Source: Nitrospina sp. LS_NOB (lineage in GTDB: Bacteria > Nitrospinota > Nitrospinia > Nitrospinales > VA-1). Taken from it: a DNA stretch of 64,000 nt. The position numbers and the translations under genes were made by a program. The stretch is from NCBI GenBank assembly GCA_001542995.1, contig LFLA01000012.1, forward strand, positions 1 through 64,000, read 5' to 3'. Every line of letters starts with the position of its first letter. Position 1 is the first letter of the stretch. The notes under the pieces are model-generated. The model was not told where the DNA came from, ran no database searches, and saw only the letters and a program-made list of their open reading frames with translations. This document shows positions 19,054 to 28,205 of this stretch, piece after piece.

Positions 19054-19833
19054 ATGAGTATTTTGCTCGAAAAGTTAAAATTTGGTCAATTTGAAACATT
19101 TCCGGAATTGGTCCATGCCGTCAGTCCTCGTTGCTTCGAAAATGAACAGGGTGAAATTGAAGAATTTTCTTTCCGGAACAATAGTGAATCTGGAAAAGCA
19201 AGAGAACATGTGAAATGGTTTTTAGAATCGATAGGGATAGAAAACCGCAGCCTGTTTTTGGTCAATCAGATTCATAGTGATAATATTTTTGTTTTGGATG
19301 ATCCAGGTCTTGCGTTTAGTGAGGCCGGAAAAATTTCTGCCGACGCCTTGTTGACTCAAATTCCTGGAAGGCCTATCGGAATTTTTACAGCAGATTGTCT
19401 TCCCATTTTAGTTTATGATCCGCGATTAAAAGTGATTGGGGCCATTCATGCCGGAAGAAGAGGGTCCGAGAAAAGCCTTCTTTTTAAGGTGATTGGGGAG
19501 ATGGGTCGGGTGTATGGATGTCGTCCCGCAGAGCTGGTAGTGGGGTTTGGGCCTGCAATTGGAGGGTGTTGTTATGAGGTGGGTGAGGACTGTGTTCAAC
19601 CTTTTAAAGAATTATTTCCTGATGACAAGGGGTGGTTACGGTGCGGCCCGTCTGGTAAATACTTTCTGGACTTGATCGCGGTGAATAAAATGGAAGGTGA
19701 AAAAGCCGGCCTTCTCCCGGAAAATATTTCTTCGATGGATCATTGCACTTGTTGTTCCACCCGAAACCTGTATTCCTATCGACGCGAGGGAGAGACAGGA
19801 AGAATCCTTACAACCATCATGTTGCGTCCATGA
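19054..19833 (+). CDS. pgeF: PgeF/YfiH family multicopper-like protein
   Basis: This family (formerly polyphenol oxidase, laccase domain) includes enzymes that act on purine nucleosides or remove wrongly inserted serine from peptidoglycan precursors. The 259-residue protein keeps the metal-site residues: NQIHSDN, FTADCLPILVYDP, IHAGRRG, GPAIGGCCYEVG and HCTCCSTRNLYSYRREG. It is complete. The 18754-19053 spacer upstream is AT-rich and carries the histone-like promoter on the other strand; I saw no clear promoter motif for pgeF. The next gene begins 32 bases downstream in the same direction. Confidence 0.92.
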   Translation: MSILLEKLKFGQFETFPELVHAVSPRCFENEQGEIEEFSFRNNSESGKAREHVKWFLESIGIENRSLFLVNQIHSDNIFVLDDPGLAFSEAGKISADALLTQIPGRPIGIFTADCLPILVYDPRLKVIGAIHAGRRGSEKSLLFKVIGEMGRVYGCRPAELVVGFGPAIGGCCYEVGEDCVQPFKELFPDDKGWLRCGPSGKYFLDLIAVNKMEGEKAGLLPENISSMDHCTCCSTRNLYSYRREGETGRILTTIMLRP

Positions 19834-19864
19834 AGCGTTGTTATGTTTTTCTAATTTCACAATC

Positions 19865-21652
19865 ATGATCGATAAAATTGATAGAGAAAATTCATATATA
19901 GGGGGAGACCTGTCTTTTCCCGTGGATTGGGTGAAAACCCAGCCACGCAAGGTGGAAGATATTTTGTCCGGACTGTCGGTGGAAGAACAGGCGCGATGTA
20001 TTCTTGGACTTGACCCACATCTGCAACAGAAACTCCTCATGCTTTCCGAAAAAGCGGTCGAGGTGACTCAGTCCCTTCCTGTGGAGGAGGTCTATAATTT
20101 GATTAAGGAAGTGGGTAAAGAGGATTCCCTTCTGGTGATATCCATGTTTTCGCCGGACCAATTGCAATATGTTTTTGATGTGGAATGGTGGCAGGGAGAC
20201 AAGTTCCAACCCAAGCGGGCTTTGGAGTGGATCGTTTTGCTGGATCAATGCCATGACCCTGAAACCCTGGAATGGTTTTATGGGGAGGATTTCGACCAAA
20301 AGGTGATGCTCCTTCAAGCCTTTTTTAAAGTCTATAAGAAGGATGAAATGACGGATTCCTACGAAGGGGTGGAGGGACTTGAACATTTTACCCCCGATGG
20401 AGTTTATGATATTTTTTTCAAAGTTGAGAACAGTAAAGAAATCAGAAAACTTCTGCTTTTGCTTCATGAAAAGGATCAAAAGCTTTTTTATAACCTGCTG
20501 GAAGCGGTGATTTGGTATCCCGTTACTCTTACAGTGGAGCAGGCCTATAACTGGAGAGTGAACCGAACCGCCGAAAGAGGCATCCCTGAATTTCAGGATG
20601 CGGTGGGTATATACAGCCGTTTGGATCCGGAAACTTTAAAGTTAAAACTGCCTTCACTGGAAGAACTCCCCTCAAGCCCGTTCAAACTTTCTCCCCGATA
20701 TCCCCTGGCTCAGTTAGATGAGACTCTTTTTTTCACTCAATGCCTTGCCATTCTGGAAAACGAAAGCCGCCTTGAAACCCTGCGTTGGGAACTGGTTTGC
20801 TTAGCCAACAAAGTTATTGTTGCCGATAGGCTGGAACTGTCATCCAAGGATGTCCGCCAGCGGGCTCTTAGAAAAACACTGGGGTATATAAATATAGGTC
20901 TGGAGTTGGGGGCAGAAAACGACCTGAAAAAGGGAGCGGCCTTGCTGGATCAGGTTTGGATGCAGTCGTTTTTTCAAGTGGGCTATGAACAATTAAGACA
21001 GGTTCAGTCTCTGGCAAGTTCTTTCATTAACGAAAATGGTTCCTATATTGAACATTTTATTTCAGCGGGGGACAAGGAAAGGCTGGGTGCTTTGGTTTTT
21101 CGTTTTCCTCAGGTCGCGGAAAAAAACGAGGATTCTTTCAATTGGCGGGATCTGAAATCCATGAAAGATGTTAAGGCCGTTAATGACTTTTTAGCCCGAT
21201 GGAAATTTTACAGCCGTTTTGCCCGGCAGGGATTAGGATTGAGTGAATCAGCATTTTCGTCTTTACACGGTGATGGCCCGGAACCCCGTGAATCCTCAAA
21301 CCTGTTAACTTTGGTGACCACAGCCTTGGCGCAGTATGTTTTGTTCGGCCGGTTATCCTGTGAGCCGATTGCTGATGCGGCGGCAAAGAGTTTTCTGGAA
21401 ATGATCTTTCTACCGGGCATTTTCCAGGAAGAGGCAAAGCTGTGCAATGAAGACCTCTTCGCAGCCTTCAAACAGGAATTGCTAAAGGCTCCCATGGCTT
21501 GGACGGAATCGGATAAGAAGTGTTTGCAGGACTTGCTCCAAGAATGCGCTAAAAACCTTGAGACTCAGTTTGGCAGCCTGGATCTTACCCGCCCGATTGA
21601 CTGGAAATTTACCCAGGGTCTTTCCACTTTAGCCACAGATAAACACGGGTGA
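19865..21652 (+). CDS. Large protein resembling DUF6178 family
   Basis: The product is a soluble 595-residue protein without signal peptide or membrane helices. It resembles the DUF6178 family of uncharacterised proteins from deltaproteobacteria-like lineages, with the segment GIPEFQDAVGIYSRLDP near residue 240 and the N-terminal VEDILSGLSVEEQARCIL. It is rich in Leu, Glu and Lys and probably all-alpha. I chose ATG 19865 because the longer reading from 19697 lies inside pgeF. No catalytic motif is visible. Cotranscription with pgeF is likely from the 31-base spacing. The family name is from memory and only moderately sure. Confidence 0.8.
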   Translation: MIDKIDRENSYIGGDLSFPVDWVKTQPRKVEDILSGLSVEEQARCILGLDPHLQQKLLMLSEKAVEVTQSLPVEEVYNLIKEVGKEDSLLVISMFSPDQLQYVFDVEWWQGDKFQPKRALEWIVLLDQCHDPETLEWFYGEDFDQKVMLLQAFFKVYKKDEMTDSYEGVEGLEHFTPDGVYDIFFKVENSKEIRKLLLLLHEKDQKLFYNLLEAVIWYPVTLTVEQAYNWRVNRTAERGIPEFQDAVGIYSRLDPETLKLKLPSLEELPSSPFKLSPRYPLAQLDETLFFTQCLAILENESRLETLRWELVCLANKVIVADRLELSSKDVRQRALRKTLGYINIGLELGAENDLKKGAALLDQVWMQSFFQVGYEQLRQVQSLASSFINENGSYIEHFISAGDKERLGALVFRFPQVAEKNEDSFNWRDLKSMKDVKAVNDFLARWKFYSRFARQGLGLSESAFSSLHGDGPEPRESSNLLTLVTTALAQYVLFGRLSCEPIADAAAKSFLEMIFLPGIFQEEAKLCNEDLFAAFKQELLKAPMAWTESDKKCLQDLLQECAKNLETQFGSLDLTRPIDWKFTQGLSTLATDKHG

Positions 21653-21689
21653 GTTTGAACTCCCCTGAGAAGGGAGACTTTGCATAACC

Positions 21690-21811
21690 CGTCGTTGCGA
21701 GGAGCCAACTGCGACGAAGCAATCCATAACACCTTTGCAGAGCATGAAGGCTAATTGAGGAAGCATCACGGTACTGGATCGCCGCGCTCCTTTCAGTCGC
21801 TCGCGACGACG
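21690..21811. repeat. 122-bp palindromic repeat (family 2), first copy
   Basis: It begins CGTCGTTGCGAGGAGC and ends TCGCTCGCGACGACG, so the ends are inverted repeats with one mismatch over 12 bases. Read in reverse complement it aligns along its whole length with 39078-39198. It resembles the widespread GTCATTGCGAG-type intergenic repeats of many bacteria. The flanking GCATAACCC is shared with the second copy. Confidence 0.8.
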
Positions 21812-21885
21812 AATAGCGTGGTTTTTAATATTTAGGCGGGTGGAGCTAGTAAATGACAGGTTATGCAAGGGTCTCTATCAGGGAG

Positions 21886-22020
21886 GGAATTGGCCAATAG
21901 CTCGTTAAGCCGAGATAACGCCTGCCTGTAATTTGAAGTTATTGCCAGTTTACCCCTTCGAGGCATGAAGCTAATGTTGGGAGTATCACATCCACCGGCG
22001 GGCTCGCCGGCCCCCGGTGG
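21886..22020. repeat. Dispersed modular element (family 1)
   Basis: It contains GGCCAATAGCTCGTTAAG, the core AGCCGAGATAACGCC, GAAGTTATTGCCAGTTTACC, the CCCCTTCGAGGCATGAAGC module and a GC-rich terminal hairpin (CCACCGGCGGGCTCGCCGG then CCCCCGGTGG). It directly follows a family 2 repeat. Confidence 0.55.
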
Positions 22021-22104
22021 ATTTTTATTTAAAAATTGGGGGAAAAAGTGTAGACTTCGCACTTCATTTGTATTCCGAACCCTTTAATCATGGAGAGGTG
22101 AGTG

Positions 22105-22269
22105 ATGACCGATCCCAAGAAAACTATACCCCAACCCCAGAAAGAAGAACCCGCGCTTTGGGAGTCCTACGGCTCTTTTCCGGTCTGGATATTGAAGCTG
22201 ATCAGTGCACTGACCCCGGGTTTTCTGATATCGAAGTCTCCGGCTCCCAAAAGAAAACTTCCCCAATAA
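22105..22269 (+). CDS. Possible small protein of 54 residues
   Basis: An ATG at 22105, preceded by GGAGAGGTGAGTG, opens a frame of 54 residues (MTDPKKTIPQPQKEEPALW onward). It has a Pro/Lys-rich charged N-terminus and a short hydrophobic stretch (FPVWILKLISALTPGFLI) that could lie on a membrane. The stop lies 22 bases before purH. I do not recognise it. Ribosome binding site spacing and position support translation, but there is no homology evidence. Confidence 0.4.
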   Translation: MTDPKKTIPQPQKEEPALWESYGSFPVWILKLISALTPGFLISKSPAPKRKLPQ

Positions 22270-22291
22270 ACTTTACGTTTTTCTATATTTG

Positions 22292-23842
22292 ATGAAACCC
22301 ATTCAACGGGCATTGATAAGCGTATCGGATAAGACCGGTATTTTGGAGTTTGCTCTCGAATTGCAGAAATCCGGTGTCGAGATACTTTCCACCGGTGGCA
22401 CGGCGGACTTGTTGCGTAAGGGTGGAGTCCCTGTGATTCAGGTCTCCGACTATACCGGTTTCCCAGAAATGATGGATGGCAGGATCAAGACGCTCCATCC
22501 CAGGGTCCACGGCGGGATTCTGGCTCGCAGAGATGTGCCGGAACATGTCAAGGCAATGGAAGCTCATGGAATCCGGCCCATCGACCTGGTGGTGATCAAC
22601 CTGTATCCATTTGAGCAGACGGTAGCACGCAAAGATTGTTCTCTGGAAGATGCCATCGAGAATATTGATATTGGTGGCCCGGCTATGATTCGCTCGGCGG
22701 CGAAAAATTCCGAGGATGTGGTGGTGCTGGTGAACCCGGACGAATACGGGCCGGTTTTAGAGGAAATAAAAGCTGGAGTCGTGACTCTTGAAACACGCCG
22801 GCGACTATGCCGGGACGCGTTTGCGCACACCGCCCGTTATGATTCCTTGATATCAACTTATTTAACCGGAAAATGGCAAGTAGATGCCGACTTCCCACCT
22901 CTGCTGAACCAGCCGTTTGAAAAAGTGCAGGAACTGCGCTATGGCGAAAACCCCCACCAGTCCGCCGCATTGTATAAAGAAATGTCTCCATTGCCATCAG
23001 AGATTGTTTCTGCCAAACAGCTTCAGGGGAAAGAACTCTCTTTTAACAATTTTATAGATTTGAATGCTGCCTGGGAGTTGGTCAAGGAATTTGATAAAGG
23101 GGCGGTAGCGATTATCAAGCACACCAATCCCTGTGGTGTGGCGCAGGGTGAGGACCAGTTAAAAACGTTTATCGTCGCCCGTGAGGTGGACCCGATATCT
23201 GCGTTTGGGGGAATCCTTGGGTTCAATCGACTGGTTACTATCCAGACTGCGGAGGAGATCGTTAAAAACTTCGTCGAGGTCGTTGTGGCGCCGGGTTTTG
23301 ATCCGGAAGCTTTGAAACTATTTGCCGCGAAAAAAAATGTCCGGCTTATGCAGATGCCGGAAATGGGATCGACTGCAAATGCCGGAAAATTTGATTTGAA
23401 GCGGATTGGCGGCGGCCTGTTGGTCCAAAGCCAGGACTTGTTGACCTATGTTGAGGACCAACTCAAGGTGGCCAGCGAAAGAAAACCCGATGACCGGGAA
23501 ATGGAGGATATGAAATTTGCATGGATCGTGGCTAAGCATGTTAAATCCAATGCCATTGTTTATGCCAAAGACCGGGAAATTCTTGGTATTGGCGCGGGGC
23601 AAATGAGTCGAGTCGATTCTGCCCGCGTCGCGGTCGAGAAGGCACGCAAGCCTTTACAGGGAGCGGTCATGGCCTCGGATGCGTTTTTCCCCTTCCGGGA
23701 CTCCATTGACGAAGCTGCGAAAAATGGCATCACTTCCATTATTTCCCCGGGTGGCTCCATTCGAGATGAAGAAGTTTTACAAGCGGCTAACGAACACAAA
23801 ATAGCCATGCTGTTTACCGGTACCCGCCATTTCAAACATTAA
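22292..23842 (+). CDS. purH: Bifunctional AICAR transformylase/IMP cyclohydrolase
   Basis: PurH carries out the last two steps of de novo IMP synthesis: formylation of AICAR, then ring closure. The N-terminal IMP cyclohydrolase domain is shown by ISVSDKTGILEFA and DGRIKTLHPRVHGGIL, the C-terminal transformylase by LRYGENPHQSAALY, IIKHTNPCGVA and the final EVLQAANEHKIAMLFTGTRHF-type end. It is 516 residues, the normal length. ATG 22292 is preferred over the TTG one codon earlier. A family 1 repeat begins immediately after its stop codon. Confidence 0.96.
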   Translation: MKPIQRALISVSDKTGILEFALELQKSGVEILSTGGTADLLRKGGVPVIQVSDYTGFPEMMDGRIKTLHPRVHGGILARRDVPEHVKAMEAHGIRPIDLVVINLYPFEQTVARKDCSLEDAIENIDIGGPAMIRSAAKNSEDVVVLVNPDEYGPVLEEIKAGVVTLETRRRLCRDAFAHTARYDSLISTYLTGKWQVDADFPPLLNQPFEKVQELRYGENPHQSAALYKEMSPLPSEIVSAKQLQGKELSFNNFIDLNAAWELVKEFDKGAVAIIKHTNPCGVAQGEDQLKTFIVAREVDPISAFGGILGFNRLVTIQTAEEIVKNFVEVVVAPGFDPEALKLFAAKKNVRLMQMPEMGSTANAGKFDLKRIGGGLLVQSQDLLTYVEDQLKVASERKPDDREMEDMKFAWIVAKHVKSNAIVYAKDREILGIGAGQMSRVDSARVAVEKARKPLQGAVMASDAFFPFRDSIDEAAKNGITSIISPGGSIRDEEVLQAANEHKIAMLFTGTRHFKH

Positions 23843-23939
23843 CCACTAAGCGTGGAGCCAGCGTGCAATAGCTTTTGTTGGCTATCAACCCTTCTTCTCG
23901 GCTTAATGAGTCCTTGCCAGTTGGCCCCACGCCTAGTGG
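23843..23939. repeat. Compact full element with inverted ends
   Basis: At 97 bp this is the clearest complete copy. It begins CCACTAAGCGTGGAGCCA directly after the purH TAA, has TGCAATAGCTTTTGTTGGC, then CTCGGCTTAATGAG, and ends TTGCCAGTTGGCCCCACG with CCTAGTGG. The ends are inverted repeats of about 18 bases. A hairpin GGCGGAGGCTCTCCGCC follows just outside. Confidence 0.8.
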
Positions 23940-24007
23940 GCGGAGGCTCTCCGCCTCTGTGATAGTCTGGGGCTAAACAGTTTCCCCTTAAAACCGATAA
24001 GCTATCT

Positions 24008-24772
24008 ATGAAAACCATTATAAAGCTCATCAAGTGGATGATTTTTGGGGGACTGGTTTTTGGCGGATGGCAGGCTAATCTTCGCTGGGAGGAATTCAAG
24101 CCCGTCTTGGCTGAGTTAGAGGAAAAGCACCCTGAAAAATACGCAGAAATGGTTGGAGAGGCCAAGTCTTTTCATGTTAAGGAGGCTCAGCAGCTCTTTA
24201 AAGAAATTGAATCCATGACCCGCAGGGAGGTGATCCTCCTGCGTTATGAAAAATGGAAAGAAAAAAGAAAAAATGATAAGAAGTTTGCGGAAGAATCTTA
24301 CGATGACGAATTGCAAAATCGGATCGAGGTCAAAAAAGCCTTCCAAAAAGATTACCAGTCCCGTATGGATGAGCTCCGTGAGTTACAAGAAGTCCAACCC
24401 GTCAAAGTTCGATTTGAGCAATGGAAAAAAACTGACCCCTGGAAGCAGAGGCTCATCCTCCACGAAAAATGCGTGAAGTATATAAAAATGGAAATAAATG
24501 ACCGGGAAGTTTTCCGGCGGAATCCGGGGATTTCTAAAGTTTCAACCCTCATGGCCCGGCTTTCCAATGAACCGCTTCCTGTAGCACTGCTTTGCAACAA
24601 TCTGGTGCCGGTTGCAAAGTTGAAGATCCAGGAGGCGATCCTGCGTTTGAAAGAAACCCTGACCTTTAAATACTATATTCAGTTATTGGAGGAGGTGGGT
24701 ATTCCTAGAAGAGAAGTCTATCCCTTTAAAGACGAATTGAGCGGCAAGGTCAGGGACTACAGTGACTCTTGA
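24008..24772 (+). CDS. Charged membrane-anchored protein of unknown function
   Basis: This 254-residue protein has one N-terminal hydrophobic helix (residues 5-22, IKLIKWMIFGGLVFGG) and a very charged, Lys/Glu-rich alpha-helical body, partly coiled-coil (residues 40-150). I do not recognise a family. It probably sits in the inner membrane with a periplasmic or cytosolic helical domain. It starts at ATG 24008. It is convergent with the next gene, with a 21-base gap, and has no clear operon partner. Confidence 0.75.
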   Translation: MKTIIKLIKWMIFGGLVFGGWQANLRWEEFKPVLAELEEKHPEKYAEMVGEAKSFHVKEAQQLFKEIESMTRREVILLRYEKWKEKRKNDKKFAEESYDDELQNRIEVKKAFQKDYQSRMDELRELQEVQPVKVRFEQWKKTDPWKQRLILHEKCVKYIKMEINDREVFRRNPGISKVSTLMARLSNEPLPVALLCNNLVPVAKLKIQEAILRLKETLTFKYYIQLLEEVGIPRREVYPFKDELSGKVRDYSDS

Positions 24773-24793
24773 GCCAAAAGGCTTCTTGTTTGC

Positions 24794-25273
24794 TCAGGAA
24801 GGTAGTTGTTCTTTTTCCGAGGGGGCTGTCTGATTCAGGCTTTCTGTTAACTGTGTGATGGCAGTTGCCAGCTGTTTGATTTCGGTATTGGATTTGATTT
24901 CGGGAAGTTCGGTTTTCCCCCGCTCCTCTGCAAACCTCACCAGTTTTTTCAAGGGTTTGATAATCATGCTGATGGTGTAAAATCCGCCAATAATCGAAAC
25001 CAGACTCCCTACAATAGCCATTCCGAGCATTTCATTTTTTAATTGCCTGGCACTGCGAATGATCCGGTTCTTCAATAACTCCATTTGTTCAGGTGTTAAA
25101 TTCTGCGTGTCCATGGTTCCCACAATCCTCTCAACCTGCCCAAGTTGGATGTAGAGAAAGAACGCAGCGTATCCCAGGCAGGAGATGACAACGATGTAGC
25201 CAGTCATTAACAGATTGATGATGCTCTTCTTTTCTCCCGGAAGTTCGTCCCGAAAAATGGAATTTCGTTTCAT
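24794..25273 (-). CDS. Two-helix membrane protein with HAMP-like segment
   Basis: The 159-residue product has two membrane helices (about residues 18-40 and 82-104) enclosing a short periplasmic helical loop (VERIVGTMDTQNLTPEQMELLKN minus ends). The second helix runs into a HAMP-like segment (IIKPLKKLVRFAEE) and a short amphipathic end. It looks like the sensor half of a chemoreceptor or kinase without an output domain. Possibly it signals through a partner protein or is a truncated receptor; the sequence does not decide. Confidence 0.75.
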   Translation of the reverse strand: MKRNSIFRDELPGEKKSIINLLMTGYIVVISCLGYAAFFLYIQLGQVERIVGTMDTQNLTPEQMELLKNRIIRSARQLKNEMLGMAIVGSLVSIIGGFYTISMIIKPLKKLVRFAEERGKTELPEIKSNTEIKQLATAITQLTESLNQTAPSEKEQLPS

Positions 25274-25351
25274 GATTTGACAGACCTTTTCAATATTTTA
25301 TGGAATGCATCAAGCTTCTCCCAAACTGTGCTAAACGTCAACCCAAAACTA

Positions 25352-25490
25352 CCACTCAGCGTGGGGCCGATTACCAATAGCTTTTTACCCCTAAGGGGCA
25401 CGAATGCTTAGGAAGAATATCACGTACTGCTAGCAATCGATCTCTCGGCTTTAGGAGCTATTGCTGATTACCTGCGGAGGTTCTCCGCTG
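25352..25490. repeat. Dispersed modular element overlapping amidase gene end
   Basis: It starts CCACTCAGCGTGGGGCCG, has ACCAATAGCTTTTTACC, CCCCTAAGGGGCACGAATGC, GAAGAATATCACG, TCTCGGCTTTAGGAGC and ends with the hairpin GCGGAGGTTCTCCGC. The final codons and stop of the amidase gene (25451-25490) lie within it. Confidence 0.6.
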
Positions 25491-26374
25491 AGAGTCCTGA
25501 AGGCTTTTTTTAGCCGGGCCCAGTTGAAGGCTGATCCGGGATCGTGCTTGCACTCCAGTCCGTTTAAGCCTTTTTGCACATGAGCGTGGCCCAGGATACC
25601 GGAAAATTTAGAGTAGTTTTTTAATCTGTCGAGAGGGTGTCGGCCGGAACTTTTGTCGAAAGGCACTTGCAGTTTAATCCTGGGCAGAAGTTGGTTGATG
25701 CCGATACAGAGCTTGATCAGAGCTTGATACTGTTGTTCGGTAAAATCCCACATACGGACCACTCGGCCATTGATCTTTCTGCTGAAGTATCCCCTTGTGC
25801 CGTAAGTTCGTGATGGGTTGGTCTGGAATCCGGTTGTGCGGATTTTTCTGCGGTAGTCATTGGGCAGTTCCAGCACCCATCGCCCCCTTTTTTTTCGGTA
25901 CTTATCCTGTCTGGAAGGGAGGCATTCAGATTCTTTAGCTAAAGCTTCCCATGAAAGGTTTGCCATCTCGACATGGATTGCCCTTTCGTTGCCTTGCCGG
26001 TCATCGGCAGGTGCAGTATTGGTTTTCCAGTACAAGTCACAGGTTTGGTAAACGGTGCCATCGAGATCAAGATAGAAATGGCTGCCCTTGAAAGAACTTT
26101 CCGTCATCACTTGGTGGCAGTGGTAGGAACTGTAGCAGGCATCGTAATGCAGAACAAACTGGTGAACGCGTTGCACCAGTTCTTTGTACGCCGATTCGGG
26201 TTGCAGGATTTTATAGGCCGAATCTTTTCTGGATGGTGCGTCATTGAGGACGGGGTCGTGATGGGAACAGGCAGACCGGCCTCGCTTGTTGGGGCAAACA
26301 AAGCCTTCGTTCCATAAAACCACACGAGTTCCGATATCAATTTTATGACCGCAGGAAACAATATTTTGATTCAT
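25451..26374 (-). CDS. N-acetylmuramoyl-L-alanine amidase-like protein
   Basis: This 307-residue protein resembles the type 2 amidase/PGRP fold, which cuts the amide between muramic acid and the stem peptide. Features are VHQFVLHYDACYSS near residue 75 (first zinc His), GSHFYLDLDGTVYQTCDL, NERAIHVEMAN and GILGHAHVQKGLNGLECKHDPGS shortened at the end, where the last zinc His is expected. It has no signal peptide, which is unusual for a cell-wall enzyme; a cytosolic recycling role or unusual export is possible. Its tail (EPPQVISNSS) is read from a dispersed repeat. Confidence 0.78.
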   Translation of the reverse strand: MNQNIVSCGHKIDIGTRVVLWNEGFVCPNKRGRSACSHHDPVLNDAPSRKDSAYKILQPESAYKELVQRVHQFVLHYDACYSSYHCHQVMTESSFKGSHFYLDLDGTVYQTCDLYWKTNTAPADDRQGNERAIHVEMANLSWEALAKESECLPSRQDKYRKKRGRWVLELPNDYRRKIRTTGFQTNPSRTYGTRGYFSRKINGRVVRMWDFTEQQYQALIKLCIGINQLLPRIKLQVPFDKSSGRHPLDRLKNYSKFSGILGHAHVQKGLNGLECKHDPGSAFNWARLKKAFRTLSGEPPQVISNSS

Positions 26375-26413
26375 AAATTGAGCGACCCGGGTGTTAGCAC
26401 CGGAGGGTAGGAT

Positions 26414-27277
26414 TTAACTTTCTGTGGTGCTTCCCCAATGAAGTTTTTTCCTCAGGGTTTGATAATAGTTTTTTCCCGGAGCCTGCACCAACTTTACCGA
26501 TATCTGGGCCTTTTCCGCTGCAAGGATATCTCCGGACTTCATATCGCAACCCATTTGCCCATCAAGCGTTATTCTGACATCTTCGTCTTCATGGCGTTTG
26601 GCCAGTTCCACTTTTATTTTTGAGGTGTCGGGAACCACAATGGGTCGGTTTGTCAGGTCAAAAGGACAAATCGGGCTCAACACCAAAGCCTGCATACTGG
26701 GATGAATGATGGGTCCTCCTGCCGAGAGAGAATAAGCGGTGGAGCCTGTTGGCGTGGCAATGATCAATCCGTCGGCTCGGTAGGAGGTCATGGGTTGGTC
26801 GTTAACCCGCACGGTAAGGTTTACGATTCTGGCTAGAGCGCCTTTGTTGATGACAATATCGTTCAACACATTAAAATCTTGTATTTTTTTTCCGTCGCGC
26901 CAGAGCGAGGCATTCAGCAACATGCGGTGTTCTATTTTACATTCTCCGTTTAAGGCACTTTGAAGGGTGGGATAGAGGTTTTCGAGAGTGGTTTCGGTTA
27001 AAAAACCCAGGCTCCCGAGATTGACCCCCAGAATAGGGACGCTGTGCGAGTGGGCGATGCGGGCCACCTTTAACAAGGTTCCGTCTCCTCCAAGCACGAT
27101 GATCAGTTCAGAGAGGCTGGGAATTTCTTCATGGGAGGCTGTTTCGCCGGTCAACTCGGCGGTATTCTGATCCATATGAAGGTTGTAGTCTCGCTCCCGC
27201 AACCATTGCACCAGATTGCTGACTACTTTAGGATCTATCGAGGGTCTTGGTTTGCAAAATAACCCTATATTTTTCAC
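26414..27277 (-). CDS. nadK: NAD kinase
   Basis: NadK phosphorylates NAD to NADP using ATP or polyphosphate. The protein (287 residues from GTG 27277) has the family motif IVLGGDGTLLKVAR near residue 55, LGVNLGSLGFLTE, and the glycine-rich second motif SYRADGLIIATPTGSTAYSL minus ends near residue 165. I prefer GTG 27277 because it places KNIGLFCKP at the N-terminus as in relatives. An in-frame ATG at 27325 would add 16 residues lacking similarity. Upstream, family 1 repeat modules fill the intergenic space. Confidence 0.94.
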   Translation of the reverse strand: MKNIGLFCKPRPSIDPKVVSNLVQWLRERDYNLHMDQNTAELTGETASHEEIPSLSELIIVLGGDGTLLKVARIAHSHSVPILGVNLGSLGFLTETTLENLYPTLQSALNGECKIEHRMLLNASLWRDGKKIQDFNVLNDIVINKGALARIVNLTVRVNDQPMTSYRADGLIIATPTGSTAYSLSAGGPIIHPSMQALVLSPICPFDLTNRPIVVPDTSKIKVELAKRHEDEDVRITLDGQMGCDMKSGDILAAEKAQISVKLVQAPGKNYYQTLRKKLHWGSTTES

Positions 27278-27349
27278 CGGCGTACCGCCGGTAGTATAAT
27301 TGGCAAGAGTTGTTTTTGCATGCAATCGCTCATGACGGCTTTACGGGAT

Positions 27350-27545
27350 ATGGCTCTCTACCAAGGGGTGGCTAGCAATAAGTTTTTTCGGCTTAACCGG
27401 CGTAGCCGCCGAAGGTGTGGAGCCTGTCCCCACCGGGCGTGGCCCGGCTCCTCCCTGTGAAATTTTTCCTTAGTTTTTACCCTTTCAGGGCATGAATGCA
27501 AATGAAGAAATATTACACATGCCCCGGAGGGGTTGCTAGAGGGGC
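27350..27545. repeat. Modular intergenic repeat between nadK and nuclease gene
   Basis: It contains GGTGGCTAGCAATAAG, TTTTTTCGGCTTAACC, the hairpin CCGGGCGTGGCCCGG, a CCCTTTCAGGGCATGAATGC module, AAATGAAGAAATATTACAC and GCCCCGGAGGGG. These are the same building blocks as other family 1 copies but arranged differently. Confidence 0.5.
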
Positions 27546-27549
27546 GCTC

Positions 27550-28038
27550 TCAAAGTTTGCCAAAGTCCTCTGGTTTTATATTGTCCAGCCAGTTTTTCCA
27601 CTGCTTGTCATCATCCGTTTTAGTTTTATGCGGATCGGGGAGGTCCAGGCTTTTAGCAGCTTCAATCACTTTCTCTTCAACAAAAATGGGTGCCTTGGTC
27701 CTCAGCGCCAGCGCGATGGCATCGGAGGGGCGCGAGTCTATGGCAAGGGTAAGGTCTCCGCATACCAGGGAAATGACAGCATAAAAGGTGTTGTCTTTTA
27801 ATTCATTGACGAGGATATGGTTGACTTCCGCTTTCATATTCTGAATCAGGTTTTTGAGCAAATCATGCGTCATGGGGCGTGGCGTGGAGATTTTTTCTAT
27901 TTCCAGAGCGATTGCGTTGGCTTCAAAATAACCCACCCATATAGGAAGAGCCTTGGAACCGGTTGAATCTTTTAAAATAATGATGGGCATGTTGGTGAGT
28001 GGGTCCAACGTAAGGCCCTCAACTTTCATTTCAACCAT
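27550..28038 (-). CDS. Bifunctional nuclease (DUF151/BFN) protein
   Basis: The 162-residue protein matches the BFN domain of plant and bacterial bifunctional nucleases. Visible family features are the N-terminal VEGLTLDP, PIIILKD, LPIWVGYFEANAIALEIE around residue 35, RPMTHDLL and the most conserved block RPSDAIALALRTKAPIFVEE around residue 105. Biochemical function in bacteria is poorly defined; the domain name comes from a plant enzyme. It is cytosolic, has no signal peptide and starts at ATG 28038. Single gene; no operon partner within 160 bases. Confidence 0.92.
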   Translation of the reverse strand: MVEMKVEGLTLDPLTNMPIIILKDSTGSKALPIWVGYFEANAIALEIEKISTPRPMTHDLLKNLIQNMKAEVNHILVNELKDNTFYAVISLVCGDLTLAIDSRPSDAIALALRTKAPIFVEEKVIEAAKSLDLPDPHKTKTDDDKQWKNWLDNIKPEDFGKL

Positions 28039-28205
28039 ATCCTTGCCTCGAAAGAGGGTTATTATAATTAAATGATTTTATCAGGTTTGAGGTGAAAAAT
28101 CTCAATATGTAGCTATATAAAAAATATAAATAAACCCGCGGGATTTGTCAATGTATTGTGCCGCCGGGAAGTTCCTGTCTTTCCCCCTGCGATTGGGGAG
28201 AGGGG

